DNA of 64,000 bases from Vreelandella sulfidaeris. GTDB taxonomy: Bacteria; Pseudomonadota; Gammaproteobacteria; Pseudomonadales; Halomonadaceae. Under the pieces are notes generated by a model. It did not search any database and was not told where the DNA came from. It was given only the letters and a program-made list of their open reading frames with translations. Position 1 is the first letter of the stretch; each line of letters begins with the position of its first letter. This document shows, one piece after another, positions 39,728-50,924 of this stretch. Where the stretch lies: the NCBI GenBank assembly GCA_007182875.1, contig AP019514.1:930001-994000 (forward strand), in the 5' to 3' direction. The position numbers and the translations under genes are program-made.

Positions 39728-41297
39728 ATGAGTCGATTATTAATACTGGTCCTGATACTAAATTTCTTACTTATCGCGCCGCTGTGGTGGCGTTTTGGTG
39801 AGATTAATGAGTATTTGGTCGCTTGGGAGGCACTTATCATTGTGCCGCTTATGCTATTGCTTCCTGTTGGCCAGGCACGCCGCTTAGTGGGTGTTGGGTT
39901 AGTCGGTTGGATGATGCTGGCAACCGCCGCCAATCTCGGTACGGCGGCCACCCAAATGGCGTTTGCCCGGCCAATCAATCTCTACCTTGACTTACCCCTG
40001 CTGCGCTCCGTCTATCATTTGTTGGTAGGTAATGTAGGCCAGTTTTGGCAGTGTGCGCTATGCTGGCGGGGCTCGCCGTGCTGCTGGGTATCAGCGTGGG
40101 CTTAGCGCGGTTGTTGCTTCCACCGGTCGCCTACTCGATTAAACGGCTACCCGGAGCAGTCGCATTAACGCTGCTCGTTGCTGCCACCAGCGGAGCGGCA
40201 CTAGCGTTTAACGGGGTGCGGCTGGTAAACAGTGCGCACTTGCCATTGTTGGACAGTACACGGTTTCAGTGGCAGCAAATTACCGCTACCCATGCTGCGC
40301 GTGTTGCCTTTACTGAACAGTTGGAAGCTACGCCGCTGGAAAACAGCCGCTGCCGGGGTTGGCAGGGCGCAATGTACTGCTGACCTTTATCGAGTCCTAT
40401 GGTGTGTCGGCGCTGACTACCCCGCGTTATGCAGAAACTCTGCTTCCCACCCTGGCCGATATGCAGCAGCGCCTAGGCGAACATGACCTCCACGTAGTGT
40501 CTGGACTGCTGGCGTCACCAATTCGTGGTGGGCAATCCTGGCTAGCCCATGCAACAACGCTCAGCGGCCGATGGATCGACAATCAGCTGTGGTATCAGCT
40601 GATGTTGAGCAGTGGGCATTCCACATTGATCGATGATTTTCGTGCTACAGGGCAACGTTCGCTGGTTGTGATGCCCGCCATCACGATGGCATGGCCGGAA
40701 GGCGAGGCTTATGGTTTCGATGAAATTGCTGCGGCGAAAGATATCGATTACGCCGGGCCTGCGCTCAACTGGGTGACCATGCCCGATCAGTTCACCCTTG
40801 ACTACACTCAGCGTCACTTGCTCGGCGATACACCGGTGTTTGCTCAGTTGGCCTTAATCTCTAGTCATGCACCCTGGACGCCGATTTTGCCGGTATTGGA
40901 TGATTGGTCATCCATTGGCGACGGACGTATTTTGCTCCTTGGGAGAGTGCTGGTGACCCGCCGGAGGTGTTGTGGCAGGACATCGAGCGTATTCGTGATC
41001 ACTATGCCTGGTCGGTGGACTACGCTGTTAAAGTCACCGGTCGCTGGGCAGAGCGCGTGGCGGATGACAATACGTTGATGATCGTGTTGGGTGACCATCA
41101 AGCCGCGCCGCTGATCACTGGCGATGACGCTAGTGCGGCGGTGCCTGTGCATATTATCAGCGGCGATCGTGCATTATTAGCACCCCTTTCTAAAGCGTGG
41201 CTTTGTGCCCGGCACGTTGCCTGCGCTCGAAGAAGCAAACGATGTGCCCCGCATGAGCCAACTGCGCCACTGGCTGCAGGATGATTTTGGTGAGTGA
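39728..41297 (+). CDS. LtaS-like membrane protein with alkaline-phosphatase/sulfatase fold
   Basis: ATG 39728. The N-terminal about 170 residues form four to five helices (LLILVLILNFLLIAPLWWRF, LIIVPLMLLLPVGQARRLV, AVALTLLVAATSGAALAFNG). An extracytoplasmic sulfatase-fold domain follows: GRNVLLTFIESYGVSAL (first metal acid), SPIRGGQSWLAHATTLSGRW (Ser/Thr nucleophile region), LALISSHAPWTPILP and MIVLGDHQAAPLI (Asp-His). Breaks near 40055, 40365, 40935 and 41205. About 520 residues. Relatives transfer phosphoglycerol or phosphoethanolamine to glycans (OpgB/LtaS type); next to an OpgG/D gene, glucan decoration is likely. Confidence 0.82.
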
Positions 41298-41348
41298 ACA
41301 GACAATGCAGACACTCTCTGATACAAGGACGACCACAAGGACGCAGCA

Positions 41349-42754
41349 ATGATTCAGCCGGTGATTTTAAGTGGCGGTAGCGGCACGCGGCTTTGGCCGC
41401 TTTCTCGTGAACAGATGCCGAAACAGTTTTTGCGTTTAACCTCGTCGCAAAGTCTGTTGCAACAAACGCTTAGTCGTTTAAACGGGCTAACCGATGCTGT
41501 GCCAATGCTAATGGGCCACCACAGCCACCGCTTTTAATGGCCGAACAGCTGCGCGAAATGGACCAAGCTGCCACCGTGGTGCTCGAGCCGGAAGGGCGCA
41601 ATACCGCCCCGCGATCGCTTGCGCGGCGCTGCTGGCATGCGATGCTGGCGATGATCCATTATTGCTGGTACTGCCTGCAGACCATGTGATCGGTGATGTG
41701 CAAGCGTTCCAATACAGCGTTTCACTTGCCGCGCCGCTAGCGGAGGCAGGCTATCTCGTCACCTTTGGGGTCGTGCCGACGCAGCCTGAAACCGGCTACG
41801 GTTATATTGCCTGTGGTGAGGCGTTGGAAGGTGGCCATCACCTTGCGGCCTTTATTGAAAAGCCCAATGCTCAGCGTGCCGCTGAGTTGGTCGAAAGCGG
41901 TGATTACTTATGGAACAGCGGCATGTTTCTGCTGCGCGCCTCAAGCTATTTAGACCAGTTACAACGGCTGCAGCCGGATATGTTAGCGGCCTGCGAGGCG
42001 GCGGTGAGCGCTGCGCATCGTGATTTGGATTTCCTGCGCTTGGGCGAAGCGGCGTTTCTTAGTTGTCCGGCGGATTCCATCGATTACGCGGTGATGGAGC
42101 ACTGTGAGCACGCCGCTGTGGTGCCCTGGCCGCTGAATGGAGTGATATCGGTAGTTTCGATGCGCTTTGGGCAACCGTCGAACCTGACATTGCAGGCAAT
42201 GCCACCAAAGGTGATACGTGGCTCACCGACACACAGGATTCGTTGGTGTTTGCCGAACATCGCCTGGTCACGACATTGGGCGTGCAGGATCTGGTTGTCG
42301 TGGAGACATCGGATAGCGTGCTGGTAGCCCACCGTAATCAAGCCCAGCAGGTTAAACAGCTGGTGGCGTCGCTTACTCAGGCGGGACGCAACGAACCTTG
42401 CTCTGCCCCCAGGTACAGCGCCCCTGGGGCAGCTTTCAAGCGATGGATAGCGGCGAACGCTATCAAGTCAAACACATTACCGTGAAGCCCGGCGGGCGGC
42501 TCTCACTGCAGCGTCATCATCACCGCGCTGAACATTGGATCGTGGTGAAGGGCACTGCGCGGGTAACGCTTGAAGAGCGCAGCTTTTTGGTGAGTGAAAA
42601 CCAATCCACTTATATCCCCATCGGTGCGCTACATCGTCTGGAAAATACCGGCAAAATTCCTCTTGAACTGATCGAAGTGCAGTCGGGGAGCTATCTGGGT
42701 GAAGACGATATCGAACGCTTGGACGATGTTTACGCACGGGATAACAATGGGTGA
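41349..42754 (+). CDS. manC: Mannose-1-phosphate guanylyltransferase/mannose-6-phosphate isomerase (type II)
   Basis: ATG 41349. The nucleotidyltransferase domain has [20 protein letters not shown] and KQF (GTP site), [36 protein letters not shown] and [11 protein letters not shown]. The C-terminal cupin isomerase domain has [42 protein letters not shown] (His metal ligands) and [15 protein letters not shown]. 468 residues, normal for ManC/AlgA/CpsB. Breaks near 41535, 41615, 42140 and 42400. Makes GDP-mannose for exopolysaccharide or capsule. Confidence 0.95.
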
Positions 42755-42762
42755 GGGTGGGC

Positions 42763-43109
42763 TTACCAAAGCCAGCTCGCGGGCGTGCCGGGGCGACCTT
42801 TGCGCACATCAATCCACCCCAGCACGCAGCGCACACCTAGCCACACCGCAAGCAGCGGCCAGAGGAGGGTGCCGACCATGACAATGCTGAGCAAAAGGCG
42901 ATGCAGGCATACAGGGTGCCGATCCAGAAGGTACGAATCAGGTAACGGTAGTGCGGCTGTAGCCACAGCGCTGCGTCTTTGCGATAGACATAAGCAATCA
43001 CAACGCCAATCAGCAGAGTGATATTGGCGGTAACGATACCTGCTAGGTAGAGCGCGTAAATAATCTGCGGCGGGCGGATCTCATCCCGAGATAGGTCGTT
43101 TTGAGTCAT
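42763..43109 (-). CDS. Small membrane protein (DUF4870-like), copy 2
   Basis: ATG 43109 gives MTQNDLSRDEIRPPQIIYAL. Pattern: helix (IIYALYLAGIVTANITLLIG), VVIAYVYRKDAALWLQPHYR, then RTFWIGTLYACIAF and, after a frame break near 42900, VMVGTLLWPLLAVWLGVRCV. About 115 residues. It is clearly paralogous to the gene at 44090 (shared GVIIAYVY, HYRYxIRTFWIGLLY). Both flank the lipid A acyltransferase in one minus-strand unit. Function unknown. Confidence 0.78.
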
Positions 43110-43154
43110 ACGTATACTCTAATTAATAAAGCCAAGGATTAATAAAGCCGATGA

Positions 43155-44088
43155 TCAATAAAGCCGGTAGTCGCGGTAGTTAGCTAGCTTTTGCTGTTCT
43201 TGAACCACTTTACGGTAGCGCTTGTACTCCCACTGATACTGCGCAGGCTCCAAGTCTATTGCGGCTTCCACGCTGGCATTGACGCCGGTGGCCGATGTTT
43301 GGTCATCGGGGCTGTAAACACGCTCATCGGCATCTAGAAAATGAATGGCAAACCCTTTGCCGGGTACCCGTAGCGCGACCCCGGTGACCACGCGCGCCTG
43401 GGTGCGCGCCACCAGTTTTGGCAGCAAGGTGGCGGTGTAGGCGTCGCGGCCAAAGAACGGCGCAAAAACGCCGCTGCCCCAATCGGGTTCCTGGTCGGGT
43501 AGTATGCCGATGGCCTCGCTGCGCTTAAGCGCTTTAAGCAACGCAGCGACGCCGCGCGGATTAGTAGGAACGAGGCTTGCTCCCATGCGCTCACGGCCAT
43601 GTCGGATCACCGGGTCAAGGGCGGTGATTTTGGGTGGCTCGTACATGGCGGTAAAGGGAAATGGCTCGATAGCCAAAAGTTAAGCACTTCCCAGTTGCCA
43701 AAATGCGGGCGAGTACGATCACGCCCCGCCCTTCGCTCCGAGCATTATCGAGTTTATCGCGACCCTGCACCGTTAAAATACTGGCTTCAACTTTACTCGG
43801 TTCCGCCATCCAGGCGTGGCCCAGTTCCAGCATCGTGGCGGTTGAGTGTCGCAAACTCTGCCGGGCAAGGGTTTGACGTTCAGCGTTAGCAAGGTCGGGG
43901 TAAACAACCGTCAGGTTGCGCTCGGTTACCTCACGCTCGCGCTTGTTAAAGCGGTATATGATTGGCCCCAACGCTGAGGCCATGCGCCATAGCCACTTTA
44001 GAGGCCAGCGTGAAAGCCGACACCATAGCCAACTAATCGCACTGGCTTTGGAAAAGCGCTCACTGGTATCACCTGTTTGTTGCGCCAT
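43155..44088 (-). CDS. Lipid A biosynthesis acyltransferase (LpxL/HtrB family)
   Basis: ATG 44088. One N-terminal anchor helix, then the acyltransferase: REREVTERNLTVVYPDLANA, RGVIVLAPHFGNWEVLNF (His-x4-Glu-type motif; one base lost near 43685 hides it), NPRGVAALLKALKRSEAIG, LPDQEPDWGSGVFAPFFGRD, and YQWEYKRYRKVVQEQQKL at the end. About 311 residues. Adds a secondary acyl chain to lipid A at the inner membrane. It starts one base after the stop of the upstream membrane-protein gene. LpxL versus LpxM cannot be decided. Confidence 0.9.
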
Positions 44089-44089
44089 T

Positions 44090-44479
44090 TTAAAACAGCC
44101 AGGTGTCTACGTTAGAAGGGGCGCGTTTCTCTTGCAGCCCTTTAAAGCCTTTAACGCAGCGGATGATTAGCCAAACAGCGAGCGCTAACAGTAGCGGGAA
44201 ACCAATCACTACCAGGGTCAAGATCGAAAAGACCACACCGTACAGCAGCCCTATCCAGAACGTACGAATCTGGTAGCGGTAGTGTTCGTCCAGCCATGCG
44301 GGCCCTTTACCTTTATAGACGTAGGCGATGATCACACCGATAAGCGACGTAAAGCCGAGGAAGAAACTAGCCAAATAGAGTGCATAGATTACCATTGCCA
44401 TCGTGGTGTCAGGCGGATGGCGTTGCTCTTCGCTGATGACTTCGCCATTAAGGGACGCATCATTGGCATCTTCACGCAT
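44090..44479 (-). CDS. Small membrane protein (DUF4870-like), copy 1
   Basis: 129 residues, frame intact. The hydrophilic start MREDANDASLNGEVISEEQR is followed by MAMVIYALYLASFFLGFTSL, IGVIIAYVYKGKGPAWLDEH, YRYQIRTFWIGLLYGVVFSI and LALAVWLIIRCVKGFKGLQE. Paralogue of 42763-43109. It is the first gene of the unit that includes the lipid A acyltransferase. Function unknown. Confidence 0.82.
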   Translation of the reverse strand: MREDANDASLNGEVISEEQRHPPDTTMAMVIYALYLASFFLGFTSLIGVIIAYVYKGKGPAWLDEHYRYQIRTFWIGLLYGVVFSILTLVVIGFPLLLALAVWLIIRCVKGFKGLQEKRAPSNVDTWLF

Positions 44480-44622
44480 AACGTTTCCTTTCGATAAAAC
44501 CGTATATAAAGCTGAATGGTAGCGACTGAAAGGATCAGCACTTGCTAACGCATCGCAGCGGTGCTGCTAAGGGCAACATGATACCGTGTGCGATTTGCCT
44601 TATCACTAACGAAAACGGGGCA

Positions 44623-45007
44623 CTAACGCGAGGCGGGACGGCAAATCTCTAACAGGTTGCCGTCTGGGTCGCGTAGGTAGATCGACTCGATAGGCCCATT
44701 GGCGCCTTGACGGGCCACGGGGCCTAGCTCTACGTCAATAGCCAGCGCATCCAGGTGTTGCTTGAATTCATCCAGCGGCAGTTGGCAACGCAAGCATAAA
44801 TCCAGACTGCCGGGGGTGGGGGTTGCTGAGATAGGCGCAATGTCGGTGTCGGTTTGATGTAGGCGCAATGCGGTATCACCGAGCATTAAATCGACTCGTT
44901 GGGCATCGCGGTAACGTACATCTAACCCCTAAAACGCGTGAGTAAAAATCGACGGCGCGACCCATATCGGTCACTGTTACAACAAGATGATCCAGACCTG
45001 ATAGCAT
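44623..45007 (-). CDS. VOC-family (glyoxalase-like) protein
   Basis: ATG 45007: MLSGLDHLVVTVTDMGRAVD, then FYSRVLGV, with the metal His at DHLV. After one break near 44930 comes VDLMLGDTALRLHQTD, PGSLDLCLRCQLPLDEFKQH, ANGPIESIYLRDPDGNLLEI with the closing Glu ligand. About 128 residues, two beta-alpha-beta-beta-beta modules. Such proteins include bleomycin/fosfomycin-resistance-like and dioxygenase-like enzymes; substrate unknown. Its start lies 40 bases from a divergent methyltransferase gene. Confidence 0.87.
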
Positions 45008-45047
45008 GCCACCTTCCTTAATACAAAACGATAAGCCAGAGAATGCG

Positions 45048-45691
45048 ATGATGCGCCGCTGCCCGCTATGCGCGGAATCCACCAATGCGCTCTACCACCG
45101 TGATCGGCGTCGTGACTACTACCAGTGTGCCACGTGCAAGCTGGTATTTGTCCCCCTTGCGCAGCATTTGAGCGCTGCTGCTGAAAAAGCTGAATATGAT
45201 AAACATCAAAACTCGCCGCATGATACGGGATACCGGCGCTTTTTAGGGCGTTTATTTACCCCGCTAGTGGCAAAGCTCGCTCCTAACGCGCGTGGACTCG
45301 ATTTTGGTTCTGGGCCTGGACCGACGCTATCGGTGATGTTCGCAGAGCAAGGCTACCCGATGGCGATATACGATCCATTCTACGCGCCTGATGCCTCAGT
45401 GCTTACCCAAACGTTTGATTTTATCACCGCAACAGAAGTCGTCGAACACTTGTCACAGCCTGGCCAAGTGCTGACTCAGTTGGCGGCGCAGCTCGCCCCT
45501 GGCGGTTATCTGGGGTTGATGACGAAACGGGTTACCTCCCTGAGGCCTTTGCCCGCTGGCACTATATTAGTGACCCTACGCATATCAGCTTTTTTAGTGA
45601 AGAGACCTTTCGTTGGTGGGCACGAAAGCATAGTTTGGTAGTGGAATTTCCTGGGCCAGATACGGTTATTCTATATAAAACGCTAACGTGA
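45048..45691 (+). CDS. Class I SAM methyltransferase with N-terminal zinc ribbon
   Basis: Two ATGs in tandem (45048, 45051). A zinc ribbon opens the protein: RCPLCAEST and YYQCATCKLVFVP (CxxC twice). The methyltransferase core has NARGLDFGSGPGPTLSVMF (motif I), FDFITATEVVEHLSQPGQVL and LAPGGYLGLMTKRVTS. After a break near 45540 the end is SFFSEETFRWWARKHSLVV, to TGA 45689. About 213 residues. Similar proteins are annotated simply as methyltransferase-domain; substrate unknown. Confidence 0.85.
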
Positions 45692-45847
45692 ACAATTGTA
45701 ACGTTAGAAAAGCATTGACTTTGTTCCCTTGGGGGCAATAATTGCGCGCCGATATTCCTGCCTGACTCGATGTGCCAGGTGAGATGACGGTTTTTTTGCT
45801 CTCGTTTGGCAATGGTTTTTACTTCTACAGGCAAGGTGAGGTTTTTC

Positions 45848-47219
45848 ATGTCGCGGCAACTGCTGGCCATGGCGCTGGCGCCCCTTTTAGGGCTATTCAT
45901 TCTCGGGATTGGCAACGGTTTTCTTGCCACCTTAATTACCGTGCGCCTGGATGCCGCCGGCGAGTCGGCCACGGTGGTCGGTATTGTCTCGTCGGCTTAC
46001 TTTATCGGCCTTGCGTTAGGCGCAATGGTGAATGATCGCCTGTTACTGCGCATCGGCCACATCCGGGCCTACGGTAGTTTTGCCTCGTTAGTGGCCGTCA
46101 CGGTGCTACTACAAGGATTGTTCTTTGACCCCTGGGCCTGGTTTGTCCTGCGCTTGATTGGCGGCTGGGCCACGGTCGGGGTTTATCTGGTAATTGAAAG
46201 CTGGCTGTTAACGTCTGGCGACCAGAAAGTCCGTGGCCGCCTGCTGGCGCTGTATATGATTTCGCTGTACGCCGCCGGGGTGTTGGGGCAATTGCTGCTG
46301 GGCGTGACCAATGCCATGGGCGTGACCGCACCCTTTATGGTGATCGGCCTATTGGCGTCGCTCTCTGTGCTGCCAATGGCGATGATTCCCCGCGTGTCGC
46401 CGATCATGGAACACGCTGAACCGCTGCCACCCCATCGACTGATCACCCTAACGCCGACCGGCGTGATGGGCAGCTTGGGCTCCGGCATGGTAGTGGCGGC
46501 GGCGTACACGCTACTGCCGCTTTATCTTCAACGTAATGGCATGAGCGTGAGCCAGGTGGGCCAGATGATGGCGGTCGTCATCATGGGTGCCATGCTGCTT
46601 CAGTACCCGATTGGCCGCTGGTCGGATCGTCACGACCGGCAAATGGTGCTAATTGGTATTAGCGGTTTCTGTGTGCTGATCTCTGCAGCTATGTTGTGGC
46701 TACCCCTTTCTACACCATTGTTGGCGGTGTTGCTGTTCCTGCTCGGCGGCGGTGTGTTTGCGCTCTACCCGGTGGCAGTGAGTCACGCCGCAGACCGTGC
46801 ACCCGCAGGGGCACTGGTGCGCATGAGCCAAGGTCTGCTGTTAATCAACTCGATTGGTGCGACCATCAGCCCGCTGTTGATTTCCCCGGTCATGACCGCG
46901 ATGGGTGATGCGGGTCTGTTCTGGGCCTTCGGTTCAATGAGTCTTTTCTTTGTGATGTTCTTCTCCTGGCGTCGTCATGTGCGTCCTGCGCCGCTGCCGG
47001 TGGCGCCGTTCACCCCACGACACCCATGACCGCTGCCGGTGCCGAGCTAGTGGTCACTGAAGAGTTGATGCAGGGGCGCTAGAGCACGAACACCTGGAAG
47101 ATCTTTCCGATGCCGTGTGGGACGTTGACGCCGCCGAGCCCGTGGTCGGGCCGCCGGCGGAAGATGAGAGTCATATCACTTATTATGATGATGTGGAGCA
47201 AGCGGGCGTGCGAAAGTAG
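45848..47219 (+). CDS. MFS transporter (YcaD-like)
   Basis: ATG 45848 after AAGGTGAG. Twelve helices; cytoplasmic loop 2-3 reads GAMVNDRLLLRIGHIRAYG and the second-half loop RWSDRHDRQMVLIG. The membrane part closes with SLFFVMFFSWRRHVRPA. After the membrane domain the printed frame stops at 47029; repair near 47010 and 47075 adds an acidic tail of about 55 residues (LVVTEELMQGALEHEHLEDL, ESHITYYDDVEQAGVRK) to TAG 47217. Halophile-like acidic tails of this kind are normal for YcaD-type MFS in Halomonas as I recall. Substrate unknown. Confidence 0.87.
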
Positions 47220-47344
47220 CCTCGGGTGAGGGCGTTGAGCGGTGGCGGCTGATACCTTGGGCTAATGGTGTAGGCGGGTGAGTATTACTACTATCCACCT
47301 TAGCCTTTCAAACATTTGTTTCATTTTTCAGCCCGAGGTTCGCC

Positions 47345-49132
47345 ATGAATGTTTACGCCGCGCCGATACGCGATTTGCGCTTTGTGCTCGAAGAGCTACT
47401 AGCGCACCGCTCGCTTAGCCTACCGGGCTTTGAAGAGGCCACGCCCGATTTGGTTGAGGCGGTACTCGAAGAGGCGGCAAAACTCGCTGGTGACGTCTGG
47501 GGGCCGCTCAATGCTAGCGGCGATCGACAGGGGGCCAAGCGCCACACAGATGGCAGCGTGACCACGCCGGAAGGTTTCGCGGCAGCTTATCAGGCGTATG
47601 TCGAGGGTGGCTGGAACGGCATTGGCGTCTCCGAGGCACTGGGTGGGCAGAACCTGCCGGAAGTAGTTGCCAGCGCAGTACAAGAGATGCTTCACGGTGC
47701 CAATATGGCGCTGGGCCTCTGCCCTATGCTAACGGCTGGTGCTATTGAGGCGTTGGCCCATCACGGCAGCGATGACTTAAAAGCGACTTACTTGCCCAAG
47801 TTGGTGGAAGGCACCTGGACGGGCACCATGAACCTTACCGAATCCCAAGCGGGGTCGGATCTCTCCCAAGTGCGCACTCGCGCCATCCCTGAAAACGACC
47901 ACTACCGTATCAGCGGCCAGAAGATCTACATTACCTGGGGCGAACACGATGCCGCCGAAAACATTATTCACTTGGTGCTGGCCCGTAAGCCCGATGCACC
48001 GGAAGGCAATAAAGGCATTTCGCTGTTTCTGGTACCCAAGTTCCTGGTCAATGAAGACGGCTCTCTGGGTGAACACAACGATGTGACCTGCGCCTCCATT
48101 GAGCACAAGCTGGGTATCCACGGCTCACCTACTTGTACCTTGAGTTTTGGTGAAAACGGCGGTGCGATTGGCTATTTGGTGGGTGAAGAGGGCGTGGCCT
48201 TAATCACATGTTCACCATGATGAACGAGGCGCGTCACAAAGTCGGTATTCAGGGCATCGGCGTGGCCGAGCGCGCTTGCCAGCATGCGTTTGCCTATGCG
48301 CTTGAACGTCGACAGGGACGTGCCCCGAAAACACGCGGCGGTGCCGAGTGTAGCATCAGCGATCATTTAGACGTGCGACGCATGCTACTTTCGATGCGTG
48401 CGCGTACCGATACGCTGCGCGCACTGGCGTTGTATTGCGCTGCTGAACTGGACGCCGCCCGCCATGCGGAAAGTAGTGACGTTCGCCAAGCCGCCCAGGC
48501 ACGCGCCGACATTTTAATCCCCTATCATTAAGAGTTTCTCCACCGACCAGGCGGTAGATATTGCCTCGATGGGTATTCAAGTACACGGCGGTATGGGCTA
48601 TGTGGAAGAGACCGGCGCTGCACAGCTACTCCGCGATGCGCGAATTGCCCCCATTTACGAAGGCACTAACGGTATTCAGGCGCTTGATCTGGCGGGTCGT
48701 AAGCTCCAACGCGATAACGGTGAAGCGCTAACCGCATTACTGAGCGACGTTGCCGTCACCGTGAAACAGCTTAATGCCGACCCGAACCTGGCTTCCTTGG
48801 GCAGTAGCTTGGCTGCTGGCTTGGAAGACCTAAAAGCCGCCCAGGCGATTGTACTAGAGCAAGGTACCGATTCTGACAAGGGCGCAGATGCGGTGCAGGC
48901 CTATGCCACGCCGTTTCTTAACTTAGCGGGCCACGTGCTGTGCGCATGGCAAATGGGCCAGGCCGCGCTAAGCGCCCAAGCCGCGCTTAATAACGGCAGC
49001 AATGATCCCTTCTATACTTCCAAGTTACGCAGCGCCGAATTTGCCATCACTCAATGGTTACCGGTAGGCCGTGCCCAGCGCGCGGTGATCGAGGCGGGAA
49101 CACAGTGTTTAAGCGAATTTGAGGTTTATTGA
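47345..49132 (+). CDS. Acyl-CoA dehydrogenase with C-terminal extension (DmdC-like)
   Basis: ATG 47345: MNVYAAPIRDLRFVLEELLA. FAD/acyl-CoA motifs: TGTMNLTESQAGSDLSQVRT, HYRISGQKIYITWGEHDAAE, IEHKLGIHGSPTCTLSFGEN, GIQVHGGMGYVEETGAAQLL, and RDARIAPIYEGTNGIQALDL with the catalytic Glu. The extra C-terminal 130-residue domain ends RAVIEAGTQCLSEFEVY. About 595 residues, matching the DmdC type, whose founder oxidises methylmercaptopropionyl-CoA; many members are general. Breaks near 48208 and 48535. First gene of a beta-oxidation-like set. Confidence 0.92.
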
Positions 49133-49149
49133 CGTTAATACACGAGTCA

Positions 49150-49182
49150 GCACCGCCGCCCTAGAGGCGGCGGTGCCGTTTC
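49150..49182 (+). terminator. Hairpin after the acyl-CoA dehydrogenase gene
   Basis: A perfect 11-bp stem (49150-49160 with 49166-49176) with a CTAGA loop is followed by CGTTTCTG. T run short, so termination may be partial. Further on (49200-49240) a TTAAAACGAT-like unit is repeated three times. Confidence 0.6.
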
Positions 49183-49263
49183 TGGGCAATCAAAACAACT
49201 ATTTAAAACGATCTCTTAAAACGATCCCTTAAAACGGATGCTTAACAACAACAGGAGCCGACC

Positions 49264-50885
49264 ATGGCCGCTATTTTCGAGCAAGGCTTGCCTAAATCCG
49301 CCGCTAACCACGTACCGCTATCACCGCTGACCTTTATCGAACGCTCGGCGTCGATTTATCCCGATTACCCTGCCATTGTACATGGCAGCACCCGGCGCAG
49401 GGGCAAACCTGGGCGCGCTGTCGCCAGCTTGCTTCTGCGTTCGAAAAGCGGGGCATTCAGCCAGGCCAAACGGTGGCGGCGATGCTGCCTAATATCCCGG
49501 CAATGTTCGAGGCGCACTTTGGCGTGCCGCTGGCGGGCTGCGTGCTTAACACGCTTAATATTCGCCTGGATGCTGAGGCAATCAGCTATATGCTCGAGCA
49601 TGGCGAAGCCAAAGCCATTCTGGTCGATCCCGAGTTTGCTGAGGTTATTCAGCAAGCCGTCGCCAAGCTAACCAATAAACCGCTGATCATTGATGTGGCC
49701 GATGTCGAGTTCCTTGGCGATACCCAGGGCATTGGTGAGATCGAGTACGAAGCGCTGCTAAGCGAGGGCGACGCCGATTTCGCCTATCAACTGCCTGCGG
49801 ATGAATGGGAGGCGATCTCGCTGAACTACACCTCTGGCACGACCGGCAAACCCAAGGGTGTGGTGTATCACCACCGCGGCGCTTATCTAAACGCGGTGAG
49901 CAATATCATGGAGTGGGCCATGCCCCACCACCCGATCTACCTATGGACGCTGCCGATGTTTCACTGCAACGGCTGGTGTTTTCCCTGGACGATTGCCGCT
50001 AACGCGGGGGTGAACGTCTGCCTGCGCCGCGTCGACCCGAAGAAAATTATGCAATTGATTAGTGATGAGAAAGTCACTCACTTCAGTGGCGCGCCCATTA
50101 TTCTCAATGGCTTGGTGAATCTGCCCGCCGAAGATAAGCGCCAATTCGATCACCCGGTGAAAGTCACTACCGCCGGTGCCGCGCCGCCAGCCTCGGTCAT
50201 TTCCGGGGTTGAGAAACTGGGCATTGAAGTCACTCACGTCTATGGCCTCACCGAAGTGTACGGGCCGGTAACCGTGTGTGCCTGGCGTGAGGCATGGGAT
50301 GAGCTACCCATCGAAGCACGCGCCAAAATCAAAGCCCGCCAGGGCGTGCGTTATCACATGCTCGAAGCACTGTGTGGCCGACCCACTGACCATGGAGCCA
50401 GTACCCAAAGATGGCCAAACCATGGGGAGATAATGATGCGCGGCAATAACGTTATGAAAGGGTACTTAAAGAACCCTGAGGCCACTGAGCAAGCACTGGA
50501 AGGCGGTTGGTATCACACAGGCGACTTGGCTGTGTGGCACTCGGATGGCTATATCGAGATCAAAGACCGCTCCAAGGACATTATTATTTCCGGTGGTGAG
50601 AATATTTCGACCATCGAAGTGGAAGACGCTATTTACGGCCATCCCGCGGTTGAAGAAGCCGCGGTGGTGGCTAAACCTGATGAGAAGTGGGGCGAGACGC
50701 CCTGCGCGTTTGTAAAGCTTAAAGTCGGCTACGGCGAAGTCACCGAGGCCGATATTATTGCCCACTGTCGCGAGCATTTGGCGGGCTATAAAGTCCCCAA
50801 AACAGTCATTTTTAGCGAGTTACCGAAAACCTCAACGGGCAAAATCCAGAAATTCGTACTGCGTGAAGAAGCCAAGCAGCATTGA
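49264..50885 (+). CDS. AMP-dependent acyl-CoA ligase (DmdB/medium-chain type)
   Basis: ATG 49264 after AGGAG. The adenylation core reads YTSGTTGKPKGVVYHHRGAY, TLPMFHCNGWCFPWTIAANA, YGLTEVYGPVTVCAWREAWD, HTGDLAVWHSDGYIEIKDR and DIIISGGENISTIEVEDAI, ending with the catalytic Lys of KTSTGKIQKFVLREE. About 540 residues. One break near 49395; further, two compensating shifts between about 50375 and 50415 turn the expected VADPLTMEPVPKDGQTMGEI-like stretch into an alien 15-residue patch inside an open frame. Activates fatty or thio-acids for the dehydrogenase upstream. Confidence 0.93.
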
Positions 50886-50924
50886 GAATTTCGACGTATT
50901 AAACTCTGATAGAGGAGAGCATGC

